Shown here: positions 10,776-21,997 of the stretch, one piece after another
Numbering within the stretch: the stretch's first letter is position 1
How the letters are laid out: each line of letters begins with the position of its first letter
From: Lactuca virosa
Lineage: Eukaryota > Streptophyta > Magnoliopsida > Asterales > Asteraceae
Length of the DNA stretch: 64,000 nucleotides
Reading direction: 5' to 3'
Assembly: GCA_928212115.1 (NCBI GenBank)
Contig: CAKMRJ010005745.1
Span: 73,443,434 to 73,507,433 of the forward strand
Position numbers and translations under genes: made by a program
The notes under the pieces: generated by a model
What the model saw: only the letters and a program-made list of their open reading frames with translations
Told to the model about the DNA's origin: nothing
Databases searched by the model: none

Positions 10776-11113
10776 CTACCCAAACTTAATTGTGGAGAAG
10801 CAAATATTTTTAATTTTTCGGAGGATCATGATTTTGCGGAAGTTATCAAATTCATCACACAAACAGGCTGTTTTGAACTCATCAACCATGGAATTGCCTA
10901 TTGACTTTTGTCTTCTATGATTAATTTTGGAGCCGGAGTGTTTCAAGTGCCATTGGAGAAGAAATATGTTATTTTGAGTTCTGCTGAACGGTTAAAATAT
11001 TTGTGGTGTTCCATGGATGATAAGGACGTAAACGAAGATTTCGTCTGGTGTAGAGAGGATTCGCTGAAAACGAAGATGGAGGAAATTTGGCAAATTCAAT
11101 ATTCGATTTTTAG
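10776..11113 (+). pseudogene. 2-oxoglutarate/Fe(II) dioxygenase fragment (N-terminal exon)
   Basis: In one frame this reads a segment with GCFELINHGIAY, then SSMINFGAGVFQVP and, towards the end, EDFVWCREDSLK and MEEIW. This is the pattern of the N-terminal half of plant 2-oxoglutarate-dependent dioxygenases, of the gibberellin-oxidase-like type. These soluble enzymes use iron, 2-oxoglutarate and oxygen to oxidise small molecules. The catalytic HxD...H core, which lies in later exons, is absent. A TGA at 10902-10904 interrupts the frame. The end at AG|GTAATT (11113) looks like an exon end. It is a dead fragment; the exact subfamily is uncertain. Confidence 0.65.
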
Positions 11114-12017
11114 GTAATTTCATTGTTTATTATGTTTATTCATCGTAACATTACATTATGAAACAAATGTTGAAATTGGATTTTTTTTAGTTCAAATAAA
11201 AACCATACATTCATCAAATATTGATAGGAGAATAAGGTGTGAATTGCACTTGATCAAAAAATGAGGAAAGCAGGAGGTGATGAAGATAATTGGGTGGTGT
11301 TTGATTTATTATGAAGCTAGGATTTACAGACAAATGCTATGTAAATCTGAACTTATATTCATATATGAACATATGTTCATATATGAATACTATGAACATT
11401 TATATAGGAACATAGGTTTATAGCACTTGATTTTACATCCAATCTTCATATCATTCTCCATCCAAACTTCATCTCATTCTCCATATTTTCTCATTTTCAT
11501 TAGTTATTATAAAGATTCACTTATGAACATATGTTCATTGATGAAAAAGGTCCCTTTAAACATTTATATGACATATGAAATTGAGGTTCTTATGGTGTTT
11601 CTAAAATCATTGGCTATTAGGCCCCACTGTATTTCATTCTAACTTTCATTTGTTGTTTTAGTATAAAATAATTGGTAATTTGTTTGGTTTTGAGGTTCAT
11701 GTTCATATATGAAAATATGTTCATATATAAACATGGATTGAAGAATTGGATAGTGGGTAGATTTCAAAAATTCTGTTGAAGCAATATTAGATAGTGGATG
11801 GATTTCATATTTGATTTTATGGACTGAATTTAGTAGTGTTGGATTTCAAAAACACCATACTATTGATTTTTAATTTTTATTTTGATTTTGCATAAACGAC
11901 AGTAAATTTTTTCAGTTACAATGGTTTTGACCACCATACCCTTTTGTTCTAAATCTAATCTAATGGTCACTAAGTGGTTATGTGGTTAGGTGATGTTATT
12001 TGGTTATATATTGAACT

Positions 12018-12020
<3 letters not shown>
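11114..12020. other. AT-rich non-coding stretch with ATATG palindromes
   Basis: No later oxygenase exon could be found. The notable content is a 34-bp perfect palindrome at 11356-11389, and related partial copies of TGAACATATGTTCA around 11524-11538 and 11701-11722. The ORF at 11427-11642 is uninformative. Confidence 0.5.
11356..11389. repeat. 34-bp perfect palindrome
   Basis: The sequence is perfectly self-complementary around 11372/11373, with core GAACATATGTTC flanked by CATATATG on both sides. It could extrude as a cruciform or fold as an RNA hairpin. Variants of the core recur twice within 350 bp. Confidence 0.9.

Positions 12021-12087
<67 letters not shown>
12021..12087. repeat. (AT)n microsatellite
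   Basis: A pure AT run of 67 bp. It is followed at about 12099-12117 by CCCATGTATTACATGAGTT, a small dyad (CATGTA-T-TACATG) seen at the start of many dispersed plant repeats. Confidence 0.95.
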
Positions 12088-12090
<3 letters not shown>

Positions 12091-12684
12091 AGTATAAGAC
12101 CCATGTATTACATGAGTTCACTTAAAAGAAAAATTAAATATGAAATTTTTAACATTTGAGAAATTTGAATTTATAAGAAAAAATAGGAAAATATTGAATT
12201 ATTAAAATTAAAGTGTTTTTTTTTTCTTTTTTTAAATTTAAACCAATAATTTAGATAAATAAACATAGAAAACTAACGAGATTTTAATTTAGAAATTTTA
12301 AAATTAGAAGAAATATCAATTAATGATATTGATATGCATTTATTATTACAATTAATACATTTAAATATTATATAGAATTTAATAAAATGGAAAATACCAC
12401 AAAATGTAATGTGGAAAAAATTTAATTGAAAATAATAACAAAATGACATGTGGCCAAATCAATGAGAGTGTGACATGTGACAAAAAGATATTCATTTATT
12501 AGAGTATATAGATAACCAGTGTTTGGGATTACTTATTTAATGTGCGTATTATTTTAGTATGGTTTGACACCGCTAATAAGCAAATGTTAGTGTTTTGATA
12601 AATTAAAATTAAAAATGATTATTTATTTAAATAAGAAGTTTTTGATAAGTTAGTGGGTTTGAACTTATCTAAAATAGCTCATGA

Positions 12685-12686
<2 letters not shown>
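12088..12686. other. AT-rich non-coding stretch, possibly a small dispersed repeat
   Basis: It runs from the CATGTATTACATG dyad to about 12510, where ATTAGAGTATATAGAT resembles the end of many short plant repeats. No target duplication or terminal repeat could be fixed, so the class is unknown. No gene is seen. Confidence 0.35.

Positions 12687-12773
<87 letters not shown>
12687..12773. repeat. (TA)n microsatellite
   Basis: A pure TA run of 87 bp, about 14 bp before the LTR of element H. Confidence 0.95.
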
Positions 12774-12775
<2 letters not shown>

Positions 12776-12787
12776 GACCATTATTTG

Positions 12788-13070
12788 TGTTAGGGTGCAA
12801 AATTCTCCTTAGATGTGGCTTACCCTCTTGTGATGTGTAACAGGTTTAGCCTTTTCTATAAAAAGGAAGTGAGTGGCTCCTATGTTATGAAAGAACCATT
12901 TTGAGAGATTTGTCTAGTGAGAGAATTATTACATAACCCACTTTGTAATAGCCTACTAGATCTAATGAGAGCTTAAAACGAGATTATTTACATTGGGTGT
13001 TCTTCAATATTGATTTAGATTCACTTGATCATTACAATTCCGCATAAGTCATCATAATCGGATCACTACA
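12788..13070 (+). mobile_element. Element H 5' LTR (283 bp) with primer-binding site just after
   Basis: It starts TGTTAGGG and ends ACTACA, followed after two bases by TGGTATCAGAGC (13073-13084). A partial copy of its start lies at 18496-18534 after a polypurine tract: both begin TGTT and share TTGTGATGTGTAA. CTATAAAAAGG at about 12856-12866 is the likely TATA box, giving a short transcript leader. Confidence 0.75.
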
Positions 13071-14406
13071 ATTGGTATCAGAGCGGGTGTTCTTGAAGTG
13101 TGCTTGAAGTTTTCAAGAATTTGATCAATGATGACAAAATGATTTGGTGAATCTTAAATTGTTGTATTTTCTTCATTTTAGAGAGTGTTTTGATTCTAGA
13201 AATCGAATTATTCTTCATTCTTCATTCAAATTCGACTTTCTCTCTCTAAAATTCATGTGATTTTCACTTTCTCTTTCTAGAATTCATGTGATTTTGCTTT
13301 CTCTCTCTAGAAATTCCTTTGAAATCACTTTCTCTTTCTAGAGATTTCATTCATAATCACTTTCTCTCTAGAAACATCCAAGTTCTTGTGATCTTTTTTG
13401 TTAATTGATCAAAGATGGTGTGTTTAGATTATGATTCTTGGATCATGATAATTGAAGATGTAAAATACAAAGTCAATGAGAAGCAATTTAATGTATTGTT
13501 GTTGAAAGGCGGTTTTATTACATGGAATTCTTTAATCTCTTATGGAAATAAGAAAGATGATTTTGGAAAATTGATATTTCAACCTCTTTGTAAGATTGAA
13601 AGTTTGGTTGAAATTTCCATGAATATGTTATCTTGGTGTGGTAACCAAAAGGAAGGAAAAGAAAGAGAATTATTCTAAAAGGAATATGTTTCTCTTATTG
13701 AAGACCCAAATGATCTTCATGCGCTTGAGTTTGTTGAAGATGTTCTTGAAGAAGTTCATCATGTTCATGATGTCTTGATGTTCAAGACAAGGGAATTCAA
13801 TGTACTTTTCATGAAGTTGTGAAAGTTTTTTGTTCAATTGGAGTCCAAACTGATGATTGCTTGAATTCATGTGATTCGTTTGAAGGATTGATGCAATATA
13901 GAAAGCCTTCAATCCAAGAAGTTCAAATGTATCAAATTCCAAAAGATTTGATTAAAGAATGCAAAGTTGAAGTTGTCAAGAATGATGTTGTTCTTGAATT
14001 CAAAACTTTAAGATCCAAAAAGATGAAGAAGAAAAAGATAAAAAACAAGAACATTTGAGTTTCTAAACAAAATTCTTCAAATGTTGTCTTGAAGCCGAAA
14101 TCAATGAAGTAAATTTGGGTTCCAAAGCAACAATCATCAAATGTTGCAATGATTTCGAATTCCAAACCAAAAAATGTTGAAGATTCTCAAAATCGTTATG
14201 AAGATGAAGTTAGATCTTGGAGAAATGAGAAGTTCCATGGATTATACAATGTGCATCATGGGTGGTATAATGTGCAATTGGGTAATTTTTTAATTCCAAC
14301 CAAGGAACCGAGATCTTCCATGATCGATTCGATTATTGCAAATAGAAAAAAGATTATCAAGAAGATTTCTCAAATTCTCAAATGGATTCCGAAAAATTCA
14401 TGTTGA
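13071..14406 (+). pseudogene. Element H coding remnant, family not recognised
   Basis: Three ORFs in tandem (13415-13678, 13819-14058, 14149-14406) look like pieces of one decayed reading frame. The second ends in a lysine run (MKKKKIKNKN), and the third has HHGWYNVQLG and IPTKEPRSSM. No zinc knuckle, protease, integrase or RT motif is visible. The position just downstream of the primer-binding site would suit a gag-like protein, but I do not recognise it. Three thymidine-rich repeats of TTTCTCTCTCTAG precede the first ATG (about 13230-13375). Confidence 0.45.
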
Positions 14407-15351
14407 GATCGATACCTTGTTTTTGAAGATCCGATGATGAACGATCCAGGTTTTCTTAAAATTCAAATTGAATCATATTTTCAGTTAGTGCTTTCGTTAT
14501 TGATTTTTGATCGTTTTGACTCGTTGGATCAAATTTGTTTCAACCCGATTGCTATGATCCAATATTTTTTTTAGATCAAGTCCAAAACTCAATCACATTT
14601 TAATCAACTGTTAATCTGAAACAATTTTGAGCCCAATCTAATTTGTTTTGATCCAATTTCTTTTGATCTAGTTCCAAACATGTGAATCGGTACTGTTTAA
14701 AGACCAAATCTCAATCTTATTTTTGATCGATTCGATAATGTTCATTATCCAAGTTCGAGCCCAAATCCTTGATGAAAAATCTCAAATTACAATCTGATTT
14801 GTCATTGAGTTAACATCGATTCGTCTAATATTTCATTCGTATATCTCGATTGATGCTTGACTGATTCTTATTTCTTCTCATCGAATCTGTTTTATTAATT
14901 AATCTCATCAAAGTTGTTTTTGATTCACAATAATGTATCAGTTAATTGTTCTTGGTTTACCTGTTATCAGTCATATTTCAAGCTTCATCTCATAAATTGA
15001 TTTTCTATGATTGTCTCATCAATTGATTTCATGAGTTGTTTGAACTTGAGTAGAGAATACTTCTCAATGATTTTTGTTGCTCAATTTATCGATTTTGGTA
15101 TATCGAAGGGATGGTTACGAGTTTCAATTTTGATAGTAGCAGTGTTAGGTTGGAATCGAAATCAAGAACTCTGGAATCGAATCGAGTTGAACTTTGACTG
15201 ATGATGATTTCGATTTCGAAAGTTAGTATTGCTTGGGTTAATTTTGATTGATGATTCGAGTTGTGCACCGCGATTTCAACTGTTGAAGTCAAAACAAATT
15301 GGAAACAAGTTGTCATCGAAAGATAATTGGATTCACCCAAAGCTTATAAGT
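14407..15351 (+). other. Element H non-coding interior, first part
   Basis: AT-rich with recurring GATC- and TCGA-containing phrases such as TTTGATC and GAATCGAA, and no long ORF. The same style resumes after the LTR-like block at about 17390, so the two parts were probably continuous once. Confidence 0.45.
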
Positions 15352-17390
15352 TGTAACATACACGTTCAATTTTCGTGTTATGTAATTTTAAAAGTGAAAA
15401 ATATAATGAAATATTATATGAATTTGAGCGTTGAGTTCTAACAGATAGTTTTTACTAGAAATGATGTAAAACTATGTTTAGAATAACTCGGAAAATATTG
15501 GAATTCTTATGAGATTCCAATCAAAAGTCAAATATTGAAATTTAACGAAAATATAAAGTTTGAAATAAGTAAAATTTTATTATTGAATGTTGTAGATAAT
15601 TTCGTTAGAAACATTTATGCGAAAACCTCATCGAAATTCGAGTTATAACGAAGAAGTTATGACTTCTTAAAGTTTCGCGACAGAACCGACATGACTCCAT
15701 AAGACGTAAAAAGTGATTTTCCGATAAACTACTTTTTAGCTTTAGTGATCTAAACGAAAGTCGTAGTATTCGTTAAACCGAGAATTTTCATAAAAAGAAT
15801 GTCCAAATCTGACTTCGTATGAGGAAGTTATGATTTTTCTAAATTTCGGAATAGCAGTAGACAACTAAAAACTCGAAATAAAGATCGAGTGATTTTTAGC
15901 CGACACAACCTAAACGAGAATCGAAGGTCTCGTCAATAGTAGTACAACGATAAAAAGACACACGAAAATGGACATCAGATGAAGAAGTTATGAATTTTTA
16001 ACGGACTTTTTCTGTCTCGGCCCGTTAAAAATATAATATTAAAAATAAAATCAAAATTAGCCGATGGAGTCTAAACAAAAGTTATAGAGCATAATTTCAC
16101 CTACGCGTGGATATAAAGAACGTCAAAAATGGAGCTCGTATGCGAAAGATATGGATTTTTGAAGTTCAGAGCACAAACTCCGAGACCTAACTGCGTTCAC
16201 GACGTGAACTAGTTGAACGACACCTTTTGACCCTAGAAGACACACGGCAAGCCTAGGGGATGACCAGGATCAAAGTCACGACGTGAACATACATGGTTCA
16301 CGACGTGAATGTCGAACTTTCAGCCTATAAATAGAAAGCGAAGGCTTCCGGATTTTTGTTGAGAATTCTCACATCTTTCACCTTCTACTCTCTCTCAAAA
16401 TCTCCTAACCCCCCCCCCCCCCGAAGTCCCGGTATCATCCCCGATGCTCGAAGCAAGTCCCGATGCTCCGAAATTCCTGAGAAAATCATGTTTTCAAGTC
16501 GAAACTCTGCCCGAGTAAGGCCGGTTTTCAACTAAAATCTCCGGTTTCGTCACAGAAAGTCATTTTTAGAGTCGAAGTGCTGCCCAAATTATCATTTATT
16601 CCTTCGGTTATTTCACGGTGAGTTCAATATATAGGAACAATTGTATGTTATGTGTTATATGTGCTATGTGCTTTTTCGTGTTATCATCTTGTGTTATTAT
16701 TTATGCTATTTTGATAGCAAAGCTGTACCTTTGGCCATGTGATCAGTGAAAGGACTTAGATTCACAGTGGTATTGGTATGTAGCCTCTGGCCGTGTAGAG
16801 CATGTCTCGTAAGAGAATGACTTCTACCACTATGGCATTGGCAGAAGGTTAGATAGGGCTGAAAGCCTGAAATCTACCAAAATGTTTAATCAGAAATTGT
16901 ATGTCATCTGTGCCATTTGGGCCGAAGCGTTATTGATATATATCAAGTATCGAAATTGTTATGTCTCATTGATTGTTATGGAAAGCCTGTCGCATGATTC
17001 ATATATGCCTTTTTTGTTCCTTTTTCCCTTTGTTTCTGTCATATTGAAGTATATATATGGCATAATGTTATATTGTATCTATTATTGAACTCACTAAGCG
17101 TCACCGCTTACCCCTCTTAGTGTTTAACAATTGCAGGTAATGAGAATCCAGTATAGTCATATACTGTTGGAAGATTTAGAATAGTTTATACTATTACTTT
17201 TGTACTTGGGTTTACGTATGTATAAAGCCTAAATATCCTGGGTAGTTATGTAATATACTAAAACTTAGTCGGTTTGTATTCAGTCTTTTGTAATCAAATT
17301 ATCAATGTAAAATATTGTTTATAAATATGCATGTAGCATGTTTTGGAGTAACTTGGAGTGATAATAATGTTATATATGAAAGTTAGGGTC
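15352..17390 (+). mobile_element. Gypsy-type LTR-like block I inside element H (bounds approximate)
   Basis: It starts TGTAACATAC near 15352. It has a clear TATA box, TATAAATA (16326-16333), a leader with a 14-base C run near 16411, and an AACTCACTAAGCG...TTACCCCTCTTAG segment (about 17086-17122) resembling the 3' part of daisy-family gypsy LTRs. Upstream of the TATA box lie three copies of the dyad GTTCACGACGTGAAC. No ORF or second LTR is seen, so it is probably a solo LTR. The right edge and target duplication were not resolved. Confidence 0.5.
16195..16333 (+). promoter_or_regulatory. Three GTTCACGACGTGAAC dyads upstream of a TATA box
   Basis: Copies lie at 16195-16209 (perfect dyad around a central base), 16275-16288 (first T missing) and 16296-16310 (last base T). 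TATAAATA follows at 16326-16333, 15 bp after the third copy. The core ACGT is a common plant bZIP/bHLH recognition core, so dimeric factors are plausible binders; that is inference. Confidence 0.75.
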
Positions 17391-18495
17391 TTTCATGAGT
17401 CGAAATAGAAAATGGGTTAGACATCGAACTTGAGTTACTTGGGGTCAAAATTGATTTTGATTGGTATTGTACTCGTTTAGCATCCAGAACCAAGTAGGGA
17501 AGAAGAAGATTAAATGTTTCACTTGGGATGATGCATGTTCGCATAAGGAACATGGAACATGTTTTTGGGATGAATAGTCGAAAATCAATTAATTGGAGTC
17601 GAAAGATAGAATTCGAGTCTACATTGCAAGAACTTGGAGTCGAAACACATTGCTTGAAGTCGAAATTGATTTCGATAGTGTTCGTTGTTTTGTCCGAGTC
17701 GAAATTGATTCGGGTTTAATAGTCGAAACCAGTTTTGAGATACATAAGTCGAAAGAAATTTTGGAATCGAAACAGTTTTCGATGGTATGACTTGGGTTCG
17801 TTCGAGTCGAGAGTGAAATTGTTTTCGATGGTAGTGTTGGTTTTTAGTTCGATTCGAGAGGATTGATTTCGAATTAGTGTTGCTCGGGTTAAGTGTCGAA
17901 TTCGACTGATATTGCTGTTCATTTGCGTATTGGAAACAAACTTGGGGAAGAACACATTATATTTTGCATATAGTCCTTGCAGTTTAAGAGTTTTAACAGA
18001 AAATACCCACTTTCGAATTGGGGGTATAATTTTTTGAAGTGGGAAGGAGTTTCGAACTGGTCCCTGAAGCTTATGCAAATTGACACTTGGTGCCCAGTTT
18101 CGCATTTGGGATAAAGTTTCCAATTTGAAGCTCATTTGTCGCAACGGGTCCCTGCAGTATTTGCGAAATTGTTAATTTGTACCCAGTTTTCGAAAACCTT
18201 GCAACTTTCACCCAAAAGTCAAAATTTTCACAAAATTTGAAAATTTTCCTTGAATTTTCGTGATTGTTTTTGGTGCAAGTTTTTTTTTGTTGTGGTATAT
18301 GAACATTGAGTGTTCATTTTCAAGTCTGGGAGGTCAAAGATTTGAAGCCATCGACTTATTTTTTAGATTTTCTCGGATTGAAGAGTTTCATTTTTGTCAC
18401 AAATCGAGAGGGAGTTTCATCAAGTTTATTCCTCGAGCACTTCTCATACCCTTATGGATTTTATAGTCATTTGTTGATTATAAAAAGGGGGAGAA
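17391..18495 (+). other. Element H non-coding interior, second part, ending in a polypurine tract
   Basis: It is rich in GTCGAAA-type phrases, like 15090-15340. ORFs on either strand (17528-17790, 17716-18144) show no known motif. It ends with the polypurine tract AAAAAGGGGGAGAA (18482-18495), the usual primer site for plus-strand DNA synthesis, directly before the 3' LTR start. Confidence 0.6.
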
Positions 18496-18534
18496 TGTTG
18501 AAATGGGTATTCGAAGATTGTGATGTGTAATACA
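18496..18534 (+). mobile_element. Element H 3' LTR, truncated
   Basis: It starts TGTTGAAATGGG after the polypurine tract and shares TTGTGATGTGTAA with the 5' LTR. It breaks off where element F begins. The remaining ~240 bp of the LTR is not seen. Confidence 0.5.
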
Positions 18535-19704
18535 TGCAAACATCAATCATATAGATCACTACTGCCTACTAGTCCTATCATAGCACACTGTCCCGCTACC
18601 AGCTAACCTCCATGAAATGCATAACCATAAGTAACCAGAGGTGAGATAGCCACCCAAACAGATGATCCTACTCTAGAGCCACAACCAAACAAAGAACATG
18701 CAAGAAAGCCTATATCAAGAGTTCTCAGGCTATCCTACATGACTACATACAACCCCTAGAGCACTCCACTAGATGATAACCAATATACCACTACTACAAC
18801 ATCCTATCATATAAGGATATATACACAGATCTAGCATATCACTATAACACAACAACATCCTATATACAAGGATACAAATCTAACATATCACCACAGCATA
18901 ACAACATCCTATATACCAGGATACATAACCTAATGGGCCAGAATTGGTGCCTTCAACCGACAAGTACAGTGAGGAAAACTCACCTGAATTGAAGAACTCT
19001 AAAACACTACGATACGATCCTTTTTCTGCACTGCTTGCACCCGCGAATCCACTCCAGAAGAAAGATCAAGGTGAATATGGTCTGGATCTACAAGCTCCAA
19101 TGCAAACAACACTTATCTAATGAGCTCATTCTTCTCCAAGATGCACCAAGAACACTCAAAAACACTTTATTTTGCTCACAAGGATCAAGCTAGGCTTAGG
19201 GTTTCAAGGGAGGACGTTGGAGAGGTGGAGGCTAAGAATAGAAAGGGTTTGGGGAAGTTAAGGAGCTTAAATAGGGCTCAAAATCCTGAAATTAGGGTTT
19301 GGGTTCTGTTCGTGTACGCCTAGCATACTCCTGGTACGTCCAATGTACTAGACTAAACCCAAAACCTTCTTAACTTTTAACGATCATAACTTCTTCATTC
19401 CAACTCCGTTTTTGACGATCTTTATATCCACGAAAAGGTATTGTAGAGCTCCACAATATTATCTAGATATCTTGGACTAAAAACTTCTCGAACAAAAATC
19501 CATATTTCATGCAAGAACCCAGCCTATAACTTTCCCCTTTCTACCCTTCGACCCAAAACACAATTCAAAGGTTAAGATCTCACAACCATCATTGCCTCCT
19601 TCCAAAAGGTCTAAAAATTAGCCCTTTAAGGCCCAAAGCCATTACACGACCGACTTCCGGCCCACGGCCCTGAAATAAGAAATGACAGGAAACAGGATGC
19701 TACA
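18535..19704 (-). mobile_element. Element F 3' LTR (Ty3/gypsy, minus strand)
   Basis: On the minus strand it starts TGTAGCATCCTG (19704), directly after the polypurine tract TTAAGTGGGGGAGAAT (19705-19720). The left edge at about 18535 is inferred from where element H sequence stops. A minus-strand TATA-like CTATTTAAG lies near 19266-19275. Upstream of it are GTACGC...GCATAC and GTACGTCCAATGTAC dyads (19314-19348). The copy of acaaccaaacaaagaacatg at 18681-18700 lies between 7-bp inverted arms, GATAGCC (18645-18651) and GGCTATC (18728-18734). Confidence 0.65.
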
Positions 19705-20723
19705 ATTCTCCCCCACTTAAATTAGATATTGTCCTCGAAATCAGCTCTTGCTTCCACTTCATGATGAAACCCCTCGCATCAACCAAGTTGTCCGGAAATC
19801 CTCAGATTATATCGGCTCAAGACCTTCTCGGACAAACTTCAACATGCTAATCCCGTACATAAGTTCACTATCGCGACGAAAACTAACTAGACACATACTA
19901 AACTAGTCCACACTCCTACTCGGCTTCGACAACCCAGCTTAGCTATTCACTGACAACACTCAGGCTTACCCCTAATCTACTAACCGAAAATAGCACTCGG
20001 TTTTACCCCCGATCCACTAACCAAGAATAGGACTCGGGCCTATCCCCGATGCACTAACCAACAACAAAACTCGAACCTACAAGATTTAACCGATCCTACT
20101 AGGCCTTTGGGACGTGACACAGACCTCCAAGCCCCAATCAAACAAGAACAAACAAGGAAGCCCTCATCACACCGCTCAACCTGGACTCTTAACACCCTAA
20201 AGTCTAAAGCACAAACACGCCGTACATATTCTATCACAACTAAAACTAATATGACATGAAGGGAAATCCAACAAGTGACGATGATCCTAACACGAAATCA
20301 GAAGATTCAACAGTTGGACAGAAGTCTTGAACTTGGAGAAACCCGACTGAGAACCAAACCTTGGCACAAGATCTTCCTGCTGTGAGGTTCCACTCTCCCC
20401 GCCTTGAAATATGCTAGAATCTGACAACTTCATAATCCTTTGATACTCAGACTAACTTGAACTATACCACTTGATCCCAACCATTGATATCTTGATACAC
20501 AGGAGCATTTGAATCTACACAACATTCATAAATTTCCAACACACATGCATTCCGAGAACAATTATAATTAATCCATTCATAACAAGAAATCAATTTAAAT
20601 AGAGCAAAATAAGATAATTCCATTCAACTGATCATCCAGATTACAACTGAACTTTGAAACCAAAAAAAGAATTACAGATGAATACTAATACTACATCAAT
20701 TTCTAAATAGAAGAACTGCTAAC
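19705..20723 (-). mobile_element. Element F interior without pol
   Basis: After the polypurine tract, the expected pol region is missing. About 1 kb of sequence, with short minus-strand ORFs such as 20040-20237 but no retroviral-type motif, connects the tract to gag. The element must have lost protease, RT and integrase by deletion, or be a non-autonomous derivative. Confidence 0.55.
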
Positions 20724-21860
20724 TCAAACCTCGGTCTCTGGGAGTCTGACCATCCCAGGACGACCGCCGGGTAACTGCCAAGCTAGGGGTGCAGGGTCCA
20801 GCACCTCACCAAAAAAGAGAAAAGGGACAACGAGCTCTGATGTGGCCCTCCTGGCCACAATAGAAACAAGCTTGCTAACTCCGCCTGCAATCCCTACCAA
20901 AATAACCCTCTTCGCCACACCTGCGACATACAAATGATCGACACCTCCCATCATGATACATCCCACACCTGCCACACTCAGAAATCCTCCCCTCAGCTGA
21001 TCCTAAACCTGGGTCAGCGAACTTGACCTGCTTGGCTGCCAGCAGATATTATCCTGAAGCTGTTCCCTCCTCATTCTGCTGGATCTCCAACTCAATCTCC
21101 TTCCTCCTGGCGCTTGATTTCATCCTGGTCAAGGTTTGGTACTGCTGAGTAGATACAAACTATCGAATCTACATCTTAAGCATACTCAAGTATCGCGAAA
21201 TCTGCTCTCACTCTGAAGCGGCATAATCAGGGCAGAAAAGAGCTCTCTTCGTAAACTTCTTGGTGATCTCCGTTACCGGCTCAGTCGTCTGCGTGAGTGA
21301 CAGGTACTCATGTGCCAGTCGCTCCCGCTCCACTAGAGTAACATACTCCTCTAAGAACATATCCAAAAACTGCTCCTAATTCATTGCGGCTTGCTCAACC
21401 TGCGAAAAGCCCTGGGTCACAAAGTCCCACCAATCCTTAACGCCCCAACGAAGAAGATTCAACACAAACTTCACCTTATGGCCCGCGGGACATGAACACG
21501 TGAAGAAACATCCCTCTATGTCAGAAATCCATCTCGAAGCGATGATCAGGTCCCTGTCTCCTCTGAACTCCGGAGGCTTCGTATAACTGAACTCTCTTTG
21601 CTGCATCGCCCCGCATCTCTGAGATCCTACAATGCCGACGACTGTTGTGGTTGTTGCAGCAACTACCTGCATGACGGCGACATAGCGCCGGTCCAACTCC
21701 TCAATCAACGTGGTCTTGACCGACCCAAACAATTTCGGAATTGCCTCCATAATCGCCTCGGCCACACTACAATGATCCCACATATCTCCTTCTCACTCAG
21801 ACCTACTCCCCCAATGCCACCAGCTTCTGATCGTGAACCTTCAAAAGCCTCCATACTGAA
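20724..21860 (-). pseudogene. Element F gag, broken
   Basis: The minus-strand ORF 21376-21783 carries the gypsy gag core, including KPPEFRGDRD, WISDIEGCFFTCSC and GVKDWWDFV. Upstream reading continues in another frame to about 21860. Downstream, around 20860-20990, a minus-strand frame shows zinc-knuckle-like clusters (CGRCGMYHDGRC, CRRCGEEGYFGRDC with Tyr where His is expected, CFYCGQEGH) separated by a TAG. Gag would form the particle and bind RNA. Frameshifts and stops make this copy non-functional. The gene is minus, matching the LTR. Confidence 0.7.
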
Positions 21861-21997
21861 AAATACACCATGGAAAGATCAGACATCAAACACAGTGCTT
21901 AACACACCAGGCTACCCTCATATTAGTTCCTTAGTATCCTCGGGGTTCCTCCTGAATCTCATACAAATCATGTGTTTTTAGTAGTACGAGCCCATAC
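21861..21997 (-). mobile_element. Element F leader fragment, cut by copia E
   Basis: It lies upstream of the gag remnant on the minus strand. It ends with CATAC (21993-21997), the target duplication of copia E. The sequence before that insertion would have continued at 63538. Confidence 0.55.

Noticed and set aside
16411..16424. C homopolymer as a special structure
   Set aside because: An isolated 14-base run near the LTR leader; probably slippage, with nothing else supporting a role.
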